From Tyto alba (lineage: Eukaryota; Chordata; Aves; Strigiformes; Tytonidae): a stretch of 64,000 nt of DNA. The translations under genes and the position numbers were made by a program. The DNA lies in the NCBI RefSeq assembly GCF_018691265.1, contig NW_024881316.1, forward strand, positions 6,818,819-6,882,818, written 5' to 3'. The notes beneath the pieces were generated by a model, which had not been told where the DNA came from, did no database searches, and worked only from the letters and a program-made list of their open reading frames with translations. Below are positions 26,795 through 40,100 of this stretch, piece by piece; position 1 is the first letter of the stretch, and each line of letters starts with the position of its first letter.

Positions 26795-27829
26795 GAGACA
26801 CAGACAAAAGAAGATTTAAAACAATCCAGAAAAAGCTTTCCAGTATTAGTGCAAGGCCAAGAAAGTGTAGGACATGATTTAAACTCAAGCTGCATTTACC
26901 ATGTGTTCTGTCCATTGCATGGGCATGGGCATAGATGCACCAGATGGGTGATGCTAAAGCAAAGAGGCTCATTCACACCCACAACAGGAAGATACATAAG
27001 GAAAATCACCCACAAGAAAAGCAAACATTTGAATGTTGATGCAGTCATATGTACAGTTATATAAAAAGCAAAATTAAATAGACCTGTAAATATGGCTAGC
27101 AAATCCTATTCAGGATGGTAGCAGTGTTAAGACAAAAGGGGTATTATTCCTATCAACAACAGGAATGATATGTGAGTTGATAAAGTACCTTACACTCAGT
27201 GGGAGACAATTTTTACTAGTTCAGAAATTGACTTAAGAGATCAGAAAGAATGCATACTGTCCAAACAAAGAAGGAAGCCCTTAAATTTCCTCATTTGGAA
27301 GGAGTGAACAGTCAATAAATAATGCAACAAATTAGAGGAAGATTCTAAAGCTGAAAGAGATGTCAATACAATAGAATAAGAGCAGAGAAAGGTCTTCCAG
27401 CAATTATGGATAATATTTTGTGCTGTTAAACTAAACTGTATATGTGCAAAGCAAAACAAAACAAGGCAAAAAGAGTGAGATCTGAATTTAAAAAAAAATT
27501 TATTGTTTCCACTACCAGTATCTCTTTTCATAATAGAACAGACATCAGATTCATCTTCAAATTCACTCTTGGATTCTCAGAACTGAAAGGTGTTACATAG
27601 GTACTTTGCAGATACAAAATATTTTACTCTTCAATATGTGTGGTGGAAGTTTTCAGTTAGTGAAGTATACAGTCTGTTAATGTAAATGAAAGGTATTAAT
27701 GGAATTTCAAAATTTGTCTCTCAGTGAATTCCAATTAGTTTTAATACCTTCCACATATGTTGGGAAATACAGCTATATGACTGTCTTTTAGCTTATGTCA
27801 AAATTATTTTCCATAATTACGACTTAGTA

Positions 27830-27890
27830 AGCCTTGGGTCAAATTTTCTTTTCACTGACACCAGTGAAATGAGACTTGAATAAAGTTTCT
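27830..27890 (+). repeat. ancient sauropsid repeat fragment (weak)
   Basis: The run 'gggtcaaatttt.ctttcactgacaccagtgaaat' resembles the 'gtcaaattctgctctcagttacaccagtgtaaat' type motif that I recall from old repeats in turtle, crocodile and bird genomes. The match is short and diverged. Confidence 0.4.
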
Positions 27891-28689
27891 CTGCTGTCTC
27901 CAAGACAATAATTTAGCTCCAAGTCTTTTCATTAAGGGCTGCGTTTAAAAAAACAGACAGCACGTCAGATCATATCAACATAGCTACTTCTGACAGAGCT
28001 GTAGTCATTTACACAGAATCAGAATCTATCCTACTATCACAGATTAATTGTGAAGTTTTAAGTAATACAATCAGAAGGGAATAAAATCCCTTTCACTATT
28101 ACTTCTGTCACTATGAACAGAATATCAGATTTCCCTCCCATCTTTCTACTGTAACTTTAAATAATCTTTTTCACTACATATGATGTATTAGGTCCCTTAA
28201 ATATCCCTGAAAATGTCACAGTATCATGCAAGTGCTGAAAGTCCTATACAAAAGTTAGAGTGTTCATACTGCCTGAGAATTTAGGAGTTTTTTTAAATGG
28301 AAAGAAAATAATGTTTGAATACTCAATACAATATAAAATTTATTTATATAAAATTAATATATATACAGACACAGGCTATTGACACACGTACCTACCTGTG
28401 TACACACATTTCCGCAAGAACTTTACACTCGGTTAGAATGTGGCCTTTGTAGTACTGAAATACACTGTTTTATATGCGCCATCATAATCATAAATTTATA
28501 CACCTAAGTTCTCTGTGTACATTCGCATGGACCTATATGAAATTCATACATAAGGGATACAAATGTTTTGTTTCCATTCGATCTTTAGAGCTTTCATAAC
28601 CATATACATATATTAGCTACAAAAATACTTTATTTCTTCTTTTGAAAATCCCCTTAATTCCATTGTCATTCTTCATTGTTGTGCCAAAA

Positions 28690-29100
28690 TCTCCTTATCC
28701 CATTCGGCCACAGCTCAAAAATGTATGCACGTATTCATACAGATACAGAAGCATAGCTTGGCATAAAATGGCTTTGGAAATCAGTGTGTCAGGCAGCTCT
28801 CGGCAAGCACAGCTAACATGTTGTCTATGGAGTTTCACAGTGACAGCACTGACAAAGCTTTGTGAGCTACACAGGAGTGTCCGGTGGCTCCTTAACATCT
28901 CTGTCCTCAAGGCAGAGGGCAGTTTCCAGCCCCGTCTTTTCCTGCTTTTCTTTGCCCTGCCCTGCTGCCCACCAAGCTGCAGCCTGGTTAGGGGGTGGCC
29001 TCTGCTGTCTGGCTCGTGCTGGCCATTGCCTTGAGGAGTAAGAGTGAGCTGTAACCATCTCAACGGAGACGCTCAGGTTGAGTCTCTCCACTTAGCCATC
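28690..29100. other. GC-richer block, no identified function
   Basis: This roughly 400-base block is richer in G+C than its surroundings, most clearly at 28,870-29,060. As a result it carries long overlapping open frames on both strands (130 and 122 codons). CpGs are few, so it is not a classical CpG island. The frames show no domain or conserved motif that I recognise. It could hold an exon of a noncoding transcript or be unique GC-rich sequence. Confidence 0.4.
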
Positions 29101-32100
29101 TGTTTTCGCACATATTCCAGGGACTGTGCAGGTTCCAGGTAGCAATTCTATTCCTATTTATACACTCTGTTCATGCCTTTCCCTTTGCCAGTGTAGGCAA
29201 TCATCGAGAAGAGAGTTTATCAGGGAAAATTAGTGCTGCAGCAGTGTCACGAGGAAAACCACTTCATTTCCACTACAGATCTCAGCTGATCCCGTGCAAC
29301 TGCAAGTTATCACCTTGCTGTTGCCTAGACCTGCATTTTTCCTAGCCCAATTCTTGCTCTTTCCTCCAAATGCTCAGAGCTGTGTACCTCAAGTTATCCC
29401 TCTTCTGGTACAGACCTCCCCCCACAACTAATGATCCTGTAGGAACCACTTCATCTTTCTCAGCTGTGTGACAGTGCAGACAAAAGAGCAGCTGTCCACC
29501 TCGGACACTCACAGCTCATACTAGTACCATTTCCAAGGAGGTCCTTATACACAAAATATTGAGGTTAACCCACTACTGAGGACAAAAGGAAAATATACTC
29601 AGGCTTGTCCTCAGATGTGGAACAAACAGCTGCTCAGCACTTGGTACACCAACTCTTTTAGCATCTGTACTGAGAAATACACTGAGTACGTATACTATAG
29701 AAAACAACAGAATAATGCCTTTCTTATGCATCATGAAAATGAAGTCACTTACGCTCATTTTTGTATATGCCCAGCTGTAGGAATGGGTGGAAAGAGGTGG
29801 GAAGTGTCTTTTCCTTTTTTAAACTTCTGTCATGTATACAGGCAAAAAAGAGTATCTGAAAAAGCCTCAGGTTTAGCAACTTTCAGGACTAAAGCATGTT
29901 CACCTTTGCAGTGCATTGAAAATTAAGCTCTGTAAGGTTCACACATTACCACTAACTTTAGTTTAAAGATAATAAAAGGTTAGGGAGGAGGCAGAGATGA
30001 GGGGGTTTTTCTCCTAGCTAGGCAAAAAGAAAAAACCAAACATGATGGTTGCAAAAAACCTGTATTCCACAACAAGTCCTTAAGACTCCCATGTGCTACA
30101 TCAGCAGCAGTACATCCTCGATTTTTATTGTAATCTTGTGGCTTTTTATTTGTAACTTATATGAAAAGAATCACATTGATTGGGGCAGATTTAACTCAGT
30201 AAAACCTATTCTACTGAGATTGTCTGTGCTAGGTGATTTTATCAAGTTCTCTTTTGGTTTCATTTTCTTCCTCATCCCTATCCCCAGGGGAGATTGCAGC
30301 CCAGCTTGCAGAGCAAATTGCCCTAAATTGAGTTCTTTCTCTGCCATATACAGGCCTGCCTTTGGCTCCTCAGCTTGAAAACTTTACGCATTCTTATTTT
30401 TCTCCATCTTCCTTAACACCCCCCTTCTCTTTCCAATTAAAATGGAGAAGTTTGCACTGATACCTGCTCCCAATTAAATGAATACTGCATTACCAGCCAC
30501 ACTTTCCAGATCTCCTTTACCCTCCCTTCATTAGCCCTATTCCCCTGAGGTTTCCTGGCTGTCTGCCAGGGACTTATGGCAAGAATTCAAAATCTTGTAC
30601 ACTTTATCCCCTCAAAATCATTCTTGAATTTAAGCAGCCTGCTCCTTGGGCCCAGCATGAGAATGCTAGTAACTCATTCAAAGGGGAGGGGAGAAAAGAA
30701 AGAAAATGATTTATTTAAAAGGTTAAAAAGCTCCCATAAAAGAAGATAAGCTAAAAGAGGTTAAACTTCCGGGCTAATTGGCTTCCGTTTCCTTTTGAAA
30801 AAATCTTTCTGGAAGACAACAAATGACAGGAAGGTGTTCCTGTTTTATTTAAGACTATTCATGCCTACAGAAAACGCATCATTCTCTTAACACCTCAGGC
30901 ATGTTCACTACTGCACACTCAAATTATACACCCATCACAGAAAAAAACCTAGGCAGTCAGAGGCTTAAGCAGCTGGGTTGTTGGGGGGTTTTAGGCCTTT
31001 TTTTAAAAAATCACCATCTAATTTTCCAACAAATGTGAGCACTGCAGTACCATGGCATCAGCCACTCTCATCTGACACTTAAAATAACTAACATCATGTC
31101 AAGCTGTCAGCAACGATAGCCATATTGGCAAGTCTGAAACAGCAGAGGGAAGTACTGTATCCTTGCATTACTACTTAAAACTATATAAACTCTCCTCATA
31201 GATCATGCGAATTTGCTGTATTTATCGAACAATAATTTTCCAAATGGCTCAGGAAAATTTTGTGGCTGAAGGCACCTGTGTGGAACTATAGTATTTCTTG
31301 TGACCCGATTTGAAGCAGTCATTTAAGCCCTTTAAAACAAAATACTGATATTAATGGTCTGATGCTCAGTGACTTCTTGTCTCAAAATCATACTCCCCAA
31401 ACAAGCAGGTCTCCTTTCCTGTACACTCTAGAAGAAGTTTTCATCTTTTAAAATAGTAGTCTTCACAGAAGTTTTGCAGGAGAGATTTTTAGCAACCTGA
31501 ACACCTTCAAATAGATTTATCTTCTCCAGTAAAGCCAGGGAAAACATGGGTTTTGTAGCACTGAATTCCTGCCTTCCATTTGCTGGCTGTTTCTCACAAG
31601 CCACAGCCTCCCAGGTAGTATTGAGTTGGTGAGAATAGTTTGTAGGAGCCAAGGGGTGTGTGTGTGGTAGGGGGCATTAACAGCCTGCTTTTAAGCATTT
31701 CAGTAACTTGCAGGCTACATGTTTAATTTTCTCTGCCTATATTTCTTGATGCAGGGCGATTTCTGCCTATTGAAAGCAATCTCCTTGCAAAATTCTTTAC
31801 AAGTGAAGGAGGAAAACCATCTCCTATTTGTGGAAGCTGCTTCTGATCTTGTTTTTCCCCTGTTATTAAGTCTTTACTAATCACTGCTTGTAATTCCCTT
31901 TTACAGATGAAGACAGAAAAGGGCATTATAACTATGAGAGCTGATTCTAAAAAGAGTAAATAATACAATGATTAGGTCTTATAAATCTTTCTGTAAGACC
32001 TTGTTGCATTTACTCAAGTCATGTCCACAAGAGAGTGACAACACTCTCCCACCCCCTTCCCTCACAGATAGGTAACAAACAGCAAACTAGTGCAGGATCA

Positions 32101-32193
32101 GAACCAACATACACAATTTTTAGAGCCAACAAAAGGAAAAAGAAAAGTAAATGCTAAGCAAAAATATACAATACATACATAGTACTCCAAAAC

Positions 32194-32256
32194 CCCTAAA
32201 CAATACATTCTATCAAGATAATAAACCCTAAACAATACATTATATCAAGATAATAA
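32194..32256 (+). repeat. 32-bp tandem duplication, two copies
   Basis: Copies begin at 32,194 and 32,226 (period 32) and share the block CCCTAAACAATACATT..ATATCAAGATAATAA apart from one substitution (C/A). The near identity implies that the duplication is recent compared with the old repeats around it. Confidence 0.9.
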
Positions 32257-35200
32257 CATACACTCTGAGAATTGACATAGTGTATTAAAATACCATAAAA
32301 TAATGATTATTAAATTAAATAAACTTACTAAATCCATACTAGACAGTCTTAAAAACGAACCACTATTATCTCAGTGCTAGCATACTGTTGGGCTACATTC
32401 AATATTATTAATAATCTCTGCTCAGGAAAGGCCACAGACAAACAAGACAAGAAAGAACTGTACTAAAGAGCTGCAGGCTAAATAATTAATGGATAAATAG
32501 TATGGATACATTATGCCACAGTACTTTCTGGATATTTGTGTGACCTAAAAGTACCATCAAGTGATGGATGTTATAAGGTGTTGTACAAACAAAACAGTAC
32601 TGTTTTCTTCAATGATCACGCTAGTTTAAAGATTGGCTTTCAAACAAGTTCAGGTCAGCATTTAAATCCTGTGGTCTTTGTTGTTCTCTTTCAACAGATT
32701 CTGTGACTGTCCAAGAAAAAAATATAATCCTCAAAAAAGATCTGTCATTCTGATATTTTTAAGTTTGATGCCATCCATCAGCAACGAGACCATGACCAGG
32801 AAGAAATTTCAGTGTTTAGAAGCTGGCTGCCAAAATGAGATCATTTTTATGTTTCGGATTCTTGGAGAGAAATCAAAAATCTCTTGCTCTGTTTCCAGGT
32901 TCCTTAAATAGTACATGGGAAAAATGAGGTCTTTTTGGAAGGAGCCAGTGAAGCCTTGAGTTACCTAAAATTATTATATTCAACAAGCAACTGCCTACAA
33001 TGCATTTTTGGAACCACTAAAGGCCAGCTCTTTATCTATATTCCCAACCCTCCTAACTTGCAAATTGAAGCAGTACCTCTGTCTATAGAGGACCAGAACC
33101 CTGAACTTCCTTGCCATGTTCTCCCTCCTCAGACTTACGGTGTCTCTCTCTCTCTGAAGCACTGAATGTCAGTTTTGGCAAAGACTGGAGACCATGATTT
33201 CCACCCAGGGTAGCCTTGCATCTAACAGCACAAGACAGATTTTGAACACAGTAGATTTGAACCTGCTCAGCTAGAGGAAGATACTGAGACCAAGTTCTAA
33301 GATTAAAGAAAAAATTTTAAACAAGTAGTCATTCCATAAAAGGTTAAGTTGATCTTCTATTGATTTATTTTACGAGTCTGATATTATGTCAATAGCCACA
33401 TTTTGATAAGACTCTACTGCAGTTACAGTGTGTGAGGCAGATGCTGAGACTGCTGACTGATTGAGTTTCTTAAAATTATACCCTAAAAATAATTGTTTCT
33501 GGACATCATCTAGCTTGCACCTTGTGTAGATTCCCACCAGTTTGGCATGGTCAAGATTGGGAAGGTCCTGAAAAAGGTCACAAGTGCAATTCTATGCATC
33601 CAAGGAATTTTAACATAACAAGAAGCCTACATCTTCCTACTTAACACCATGGTTAGATGGCAGCTAACTACGGATTTTCAGTTTTAGACTTGGGTATCTA
33701 AATTCACTTTAGAGATGGGTATCTAAGCTCCCTCCATCTTTTTTTTGATATGTCCCTGGATTTACTGAAAGTTTTTTGTCTTCCTAGATAAGCTCACATT
33801 GCGGCCCAAATCTATATATTCCAGATCAAAATCTTTATCATACAGGTGTGTTCCTTGCTTGGTTTGCTTCTTTTTTCATGAATGAATGAAAGTCATCTAA
33901 CTTTTTCCAACTCAGATAAAAATACACATATTTTGGCATGCAAAGCACAGCCTGCAGAGTACTTCAAACAGGCCTACCAAATAGATGGAGCAGATAGATC
34001 ACTGCCCTGTGTTGCCACTATTTATTGAGAAAGAATATTACTTAAATTGTTTTTCTTGGACCAAGTGAGCCAATTTTCCCTTACTCTGTGAAAATTGCCA
34101 CCACAGATCTTCCAATTCATGTGCAATCCAGGTATCTACAGCCCTGGAAAAAAAAAAAAAAACATACAAAAATAAACAAGATTCAAAGTAAAAGCATTTT
34201 TCTCCCAACTCAGGGATCCCTGAAGTTATATTTTGAGATGTGTTTACCTTCAAAAGATAGATTAATATATTTATAATGCTCTTTTAAGAAACAGTAGAAC
34301 TAGTCTTTCTATGAATTTCAACTACAACGCACTTCCCAGGGTTAATTGGACCACATGCTTGGTTTGTTATTCCTCTCAGTCTGCAAAAGGCCCTGAATAT
34401 ACTCTTAGGGACACCTCCCAAATGTTAACCAATTAAATTACGCTTACTATTTCTACAGTTTGTTGGCAACCTCAAAAGAGACAATGAATCACATCCACCC
34501 TACTCTCACCAGACCATATCAACATCACAAAGGAATAATTATTCATTGATTATGGTATAGTAAATCCCTAACATCATAGAAGCATTTCATCCAACAGTTT
34601 TGAAACAATCTCCGTTCCCCACCAAATATTTCATTTTTACAGCTACAGGCAGATCAACTAGAATACATCAGGCTATGGAAAAATTTGAAATAGCTATAGT
34701 GCATTAGAAATAATAAGACAAAATCAGTAGAAAGAAAATATCTGTTGTGTAACTGAAAGTACAATGGCAGATACTTCAACAAATTAAAATTTAAAGTCCA
34801 AAGGTTATTTAAAAAAAGTATGACAACTTACTCTGCATCACAAAGTTGTATTGATAATATATTAATTATAATCCAGTGTTCCAATTATTTTTTGATGCTA
34901 GAATCCCTTTATATCAACACTGTGTTTCCCAACACAACTACTATTTGAAGGAGGATCTAGAGAAAGGAAAGCTTTGATTATTTTCCCTACAATAGTCTAT
35001 TATTGGAAACACCTTCAAGTATCTCAGGATTTGTAGTAAAGCTTCTATATTTTGCATTCTAGCTAATAGCTAATGCCTCTTTGATGACTCCAAGACATGG
35101 GATTACAGGCCTTTGTTTAAAATTAGTGACAAAAAATGCAGTTCTGTAAGACATTTCTGTGTCTCTTTAGTTCACATGAACTTCCTTAGAAATCTGAAAG

Positions 35201-35314
35201 TACTATCGATTTCCTAGTATGATAATTAATTGTTATTATTATGACTATTCTTAACATCTGCAAGGGGAAAAATCACACTTCATAATACTAATAAATATTA
35301 TATTCCCGCTACAA

Positions 35315-35450
35315 CTGGAATGCTGTTTTCATAAATGAAAACTGAAGCACACAGAGAAAAACTTACTTGTTCAAGGTCATACACTGAGTCTGCAGCACAG
35401 ACAGGATTGGAATTTCAAGTTCTTGAATCTCTGTACCTCCGTAACCAATA
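35315..35450 (-). repeat. ancient MIR/L3-like repeat fragment
   Basis: The plus strand reads through a diverged form of the 'gaaactgaggcacagagag...ttg.tcaaggtcatac...gtctgcagcacagacaggattggaa.tt.aagt' series. In MIR-like repeats this is the reverse complement of the core and its 3' part. It is the best MIR-like match in the window. Flanks are unique. Confidence 0.6.
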
Positions 35451-36019
35451 TGCTTCTATAATGCATTACATGTCATAGAAGGTACCAATAATGCTCGTAC
35501 ATGTCATGAAGTGCTAAAACATATAACAAATAAAGCACAACAAAGTAGGACTGCCCGAATACATAATAAACTGTCAGTGTGCAACACTGAAAACATTTCA
35601 TCTTCTCTGGTTCTCACAATTCCCTCAGCCAGGTATAAAAATCTTGGTGCTACTTGCCTCTTGAACCTGAATACACCAAAGCTGTACAGTAAGTATCTCA
35701 TGGTTCTCCTCGTGCACCTTGTTCTGAAGTGAAGGACTGCACAAATGAGACACAGCATGGAGCCCAGGCAAAGGAACTCTGCCAGCCTGGGAAGAGCCAG
35801 AGCAGGTGCCAGAACCACGCTTTTAGAACTAACAATGCCAGAATGCACAATGCAGCCGGGTGCTTATTAGCGTGGGCTTTTAATTTTCCGTAGGGTGTGA
35901 GAGCAAAAGCATGAAATTAGTAGCAGACCTACCAAGGCAAGAGGAAGGTGGTAGAGATGAATGGCAATTGTTTCTGGCCAACATGTGAAGATCTGGGCTC
36001 ATTAGTACCTATTTTCTGG

Positions 36020-36050
36020 CTACCAAAAGTTTGGAACCACTGTGCTATTG
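36020..36050. repeat. possible hAT-type terminal fragment
   Basis: AAAAGTTTGGAACCACTGTGCT at about 36,027-36,048 resembles the terminal inverted repeat of old hAT/Charlie-type DNA transposons. No matching opposite end or body was recognised nearby, so this is a weak call that could be chance. Confidence 0.25.
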
Positions 36051-36374
36051 TATGTCTACTGTCACTTTATTTATCTAATTATTAATACTTAGGTATTTAA
36101 AAGGAGAAAATAAATCAGGAAAATTAGCTTTAAAAGTTTAAAAAGCTTTGTATTTATGGCCAAAGAGTAAGGTGCTAATACTATACAGAGAGGAAAGTCA
36201 GCTGATCAGTCGTATCTTTCTTCTGAGGAAGACAAAAACTCCTCACTTTTGCTGATATCTTCTCATCACTAGACTGCAACAAGTTCCTACCAGCCAAAAC
36301 TCAGCAAGAGCTGTTACCTCACAGACAGCATACCAAGTTGGTCTGTGTAAGGCAACATATTCTAACACCAGCTC

Positions 36375-36430
36375 CTGCAGATTTCTGCAGGATTTTTGCA
36401 AATTTTTGCAAAATTTCTGCAAATTCTCCC
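36375..36430 (+). repeat. 10-11 bp minisatellite-like repeat
   Basis: Four to five imperfect units of ATTTYTGCAA(A/G) run in tandem (ATTTCTGCAGG, ATTTTTGCAA, ATTTTTGCAAA, ATTTCTGCAA). They are followed by a small palindrome CTCCCATTTGGGAG and one further TTTTTGCA. The cysteine- and asparagine-rich repeat peptides in overlapping frames are products of this repeat, not a gene. Confidence 0.75.
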
Positions 36431-37026
36431 ATTTGGGAGAGCATTTTTGCACAGATGCAAGATACCACTGATCATCTGACTACTGGACTTTTCAGGGACC
36501 TGATTCAACCCACTAACATAAATGCAACTAAACCAGAAACAAACCAAAACTGATGGGGTTTTTTTAGAGAGAGTAAATTGAATTGCCTCAATACAAGGTT
36601 CAGTAAGCACCAGTACTTTCACTGCCGAAAGGAGTCAGGGGCCACCTTGAACTAATAAGGACAGTGGAAGTGAAAGAAGCAAGATCCTGCTGCTGAGTGC
36701 TTTTAGCCTTGCTCAGCTGTTTGCAGAATTGCAGCCCAAGGTAGGTGGTATCTATATCTCCTGTTTGAGTCACATTTTTGGTTGACTTCCTTCAGATTTC
36801 ATAGAAGATTTTATATGTAAGTCCCTGGTAATCAAGCAGAGTTAAGAGGTACACATTAACTTTTAGTGGCTCTATTGGATTATTCTCTTGAAAAAGTTAT
36901 AGACCTTGAGTATGCTCAGCATTGTTTACAACATGCTAAAAACATTTTCATTTATTCTTCTAATTGCTACATGCAATTTAGTGCCTCATGGTTTTTTACT
37001 ACTAGAAGTCTACAAGACTTTTTCCA

Positions 37027-37115
37027 CTTTCAGTTACACCACCGTAAACCATGAGAAAGTCCATTAAAATCAGTGAATTTTGTCGGTGTAAAAACTGGAG
37101 GCAGTTAAGTAATGA
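37027..37115. repeat. ancient sauropsid repeat fragment
   Basis: The block 'cagttacaccaccgtaaacc..gagaaagtccattaaaatcagtgaatttt..cggtgtaaaaactgg' closely follows the layout of a 'ttacaccagtgtaaat...aactccattgaagtcaatggagttacaccggtgtaaaactgg' type repeat that I recall from turtles, crocodiles and birds. It is diverged, but the order and spacing hold for about 80 bases. The family name is not known to me with certainty. Confidence 0.5.
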
Positions 37116-40100
37116 CTTCAAAATATGTTTTATGTGTGAATCTTCCTGATGACAAGTAAACCTGAATTTATAATAAGAACTCATCATGAAAATATTTCAT
37201 GTTATGATTTTATACTGCCTGGTGTATTCATAGTATTATATTTAATATCTTAATTACATATGCAAAAATTTTAATCAAACAAGCTTTGAATTAGAGAAAT
37301 CCATAGCTCCAGAATGAGCACTGGTCTAGATACTTCATTTTAAAATATTTAACTATCAGCAAATAATTTTCTAGCTTTTCTAGAAGAAAGGAAGCTAAAA
37401 AGAAAAAAAAAAAAGAATGTTTAAACACAGCAGATCTATTATAACCTCTCAAACATTAGGCAACTTCAGGATACAACCGTGTATAATAATTTTGAACCTA
37501 ACTAACCATAAAGGATGAGCCACAGTGATCTCTGAAATCACACACAGCTTTGAAAGCCTGGTATGATCATGTAAAATGTCAAGGAAGAGAACTTGGGCAT
37601 GTCAGCATAATTGTTTTTCCTTAAGAGTTTCTTCATAATACTAGTTTGAACTGAATAAAGATTACATGACTTGTTCATTGAGGGAGAAGAGGCCTCAGAG
37701 CTATCCATAGTTTATCAAGCCATCTCTGTAAACATCTCTAAACACAAGAACAGTTTTAAGTCAAAAAACATAGCAGAAATATATTTACTATGACATGACT
37801 TCAGACTATGGCAGAGCAGCAGGAGCAAAATGAAAAATTTTTGCATAACTCCCTGCAGAGCTCATTCCAGAGACGCAGGACGGCACTTCAAAAACTTATC
37901 AAAATTCAGAAGACAGGAAACCTTCACTTGATCAGCTTTCACCCTACCACCAGATGTTGCTGCAGCACTGGCAAAAGTAACAGGATCACAACATGCATGG
38001 TAATTTAACTATCAATAAAAAGTTCAAACATCCATTTATGCTACTGGAAAAATCAACTCTCCATGAAAGAAAACCTTGAAAGGAAATTTATTATTGAATA
38101 AAGTAATTGACTAAACTAGTTTTGTTACTTCACAATACATAATTTGTAGTTAAAAAGAGATGAAAAGCAATAAAATATTTACAATTACAGATAAATCACA
38201 TAGCAATAACCATATATCAAACTCTTAGCAACTACATGTCCTAACTTTTGTTCCCCAGATAGCAATACCACTTTATTTGGTTTGATAACAACATGTGCAC
38301 GATGGCAAGGAGTGATGAATCACTCATATCGTCCATACTTCAGTGAACTGACCAACCCTCCCCAGGGAAGTGAAATTATGGTCACACATCTTTAGTTCAT
38401 GCATCAATAACAATTATATTTTAATGTGTTTCTTGAGACTTCCACTATAATAAGTAGTGGGAGGGGTGTTTGGGGTTTTTTGTTTGTCTTTTTTTTAACA
38501 GTTGCTCCCTCACACAGGTGAATCAAAACATCCAGAAAACAAACAGTGTAAGTCATTAAATGACCGGTACAACATAAATTTTCAGGAAGAGCAGTAGCAG
38601 ACTCATGGAGAGAATAAACAAGAACGTTAGCCTCTCCCAGTCTTTAATATGGTATGACACAAAAGGATTATCATGCAGTGTAGTTATTTAGATTTTGTTA
38701 TTGAAGAAAATGTGTTGTAAGGAATAAATTTTCACATTCTACAAAATAAAATCAATATAGAATGAAATGCCTATATGGAACTCTAAACAATGTTTATCCA
38801 GCATATCAATGACTAGGAGATCTTGACATCTGTCTAAAACTAAGCCTAGTCTTTAAGGAAACACCAATAGACGAGTCTGTAGAATCTTCTCACTTGCCCT
38901 TCCTCTAACACTTGTAATCAGATATGCTTGGGGAGGCTGGATTTGATGACGTCTTTCCTCCTACAAGTAGCAAGCTCTACTTGAGTTGAATAATACACAA
39001 CTTGGTTTGGGATGGTGAATTAAAAGGGCATGGTTAGCTAGAGTAGTTAAATTAATTCCCTTCAGGAAATGCCTGCCTCTCTTTGTTGACAATAGAGTGA
39101 ACTTAGGAAAGCTAGGTTCCTAACTTAGGAACATGTGTATTGAAGACAGAAGTACTCTGTATTTACTGATTTTCATATTAAAGCTGAGTTTGGTATAGTA
39201 TAGCATTTAAATTCTCAAATGTAACTGCTGAAACAGAACTTGTGGAGATATATTTCTCTTAAATCTATTTATCCGATTTAATTTTGTAAGGAATTAAAAC
39301 TCATGATCTATTTGTAGTTCAGACGCAATGATGTGGAAAGCTTCCATCTTTTTCCTAGCCTTCCTGAACTGAAATATGACTTAATGTAACGTAGTACACG
39401 CCTCATTATTTTCTCATTTATACCTATTGAAACACAACCCCCCACAAAAAGAACATTCCAGACAAGTAGCATGATTTGGGAACTATACTTTTAAATGGTT
39501 CAGCTTTGGGAACATGTTTGTTGCACAGATCATTTGTAACTAATAACCAAGTACCATAATACTCAGTGCTTGGAGACCCTTGCCAAGCACCATCTTGTAA
39601 ACAGAAAATGCAAAACGAGTAAATGCTGGTAGACGAACACACTGATGGAGAACTGAGGATCTCTGTTACACAATCTGAAAGACTTCTAGAGAAGAGAACA
39701 CTTATTAGTGAGTTAAAAGTGTGTCAAGAAGGTCCAGTTTTTGACAGGTCACTGAATCAAAACAATTGACAAAGAGAACCAAATTATCTCACTGTGCATT
39801 TGCAATCAATGTCAATTGCCCACGTGAAAGAAGACCATCAGAAAATAACCCTGTTACTGACAACAGCAGATTTTAATGAATTTCATGTACTCAATTTTCA
39901 GCTAGCTCAGACAAAAGATGCCAACTATGAAACTACAATGCAAAAATGTGAGTACTGTCCCATCTTCTAAGGGGAATATATTAAATATGAAGATACCTGA
40001 AGAAAGGGTAAAGAATTTGCACTTTGTCTAAGTGTTGTCAACCTTAACTAATCCAGTCCCGGATAAAGGCCAGATTGTTATTTATACCTGACAAGGGAAA

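Larger units (their letters stand above)
20941..35310. other. unique AT-rich noncoding DNA
   Basis: No gene is seen across this stretch. Open frames are at most 130 codons with no recognised domain. Listed separately are a triple 11-bp repeat, a G-quadruplex motif, A-rich tracts, a GC-richer block at 28,690-29,100, an ancient-repeat relic and a 32-bp tandem duplication. Also present are a short (TC)6 at about 33,142, a (GT)5 at about 31,653 and an A15 run at 34,148-34,162. Confidence 0.6.

Noticed and set aside
28642..29063. Overlapping 130- and 122-codon frames on opposite strands
   Set aside because: They arise from locally higher G+C, which removes stop codons on both strands; neither peptide resembles a known family.
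30700..30800. Possible third, inverted copy of the 17.3/49.2-kb duplicate (CTAATTGGCTTCC)
   Set aside because: Only an 11-base word matches in reverse complement; neighbouring blocks are not in order.
33551..33616. Short plus-strand frame starting MVKIGKVLKKV, considered as a ribosomal-protein pseudogene
   Set aside because: It is only 22 codons long and I could not match it to any ribosomal protein; no further collinear similarity follows.
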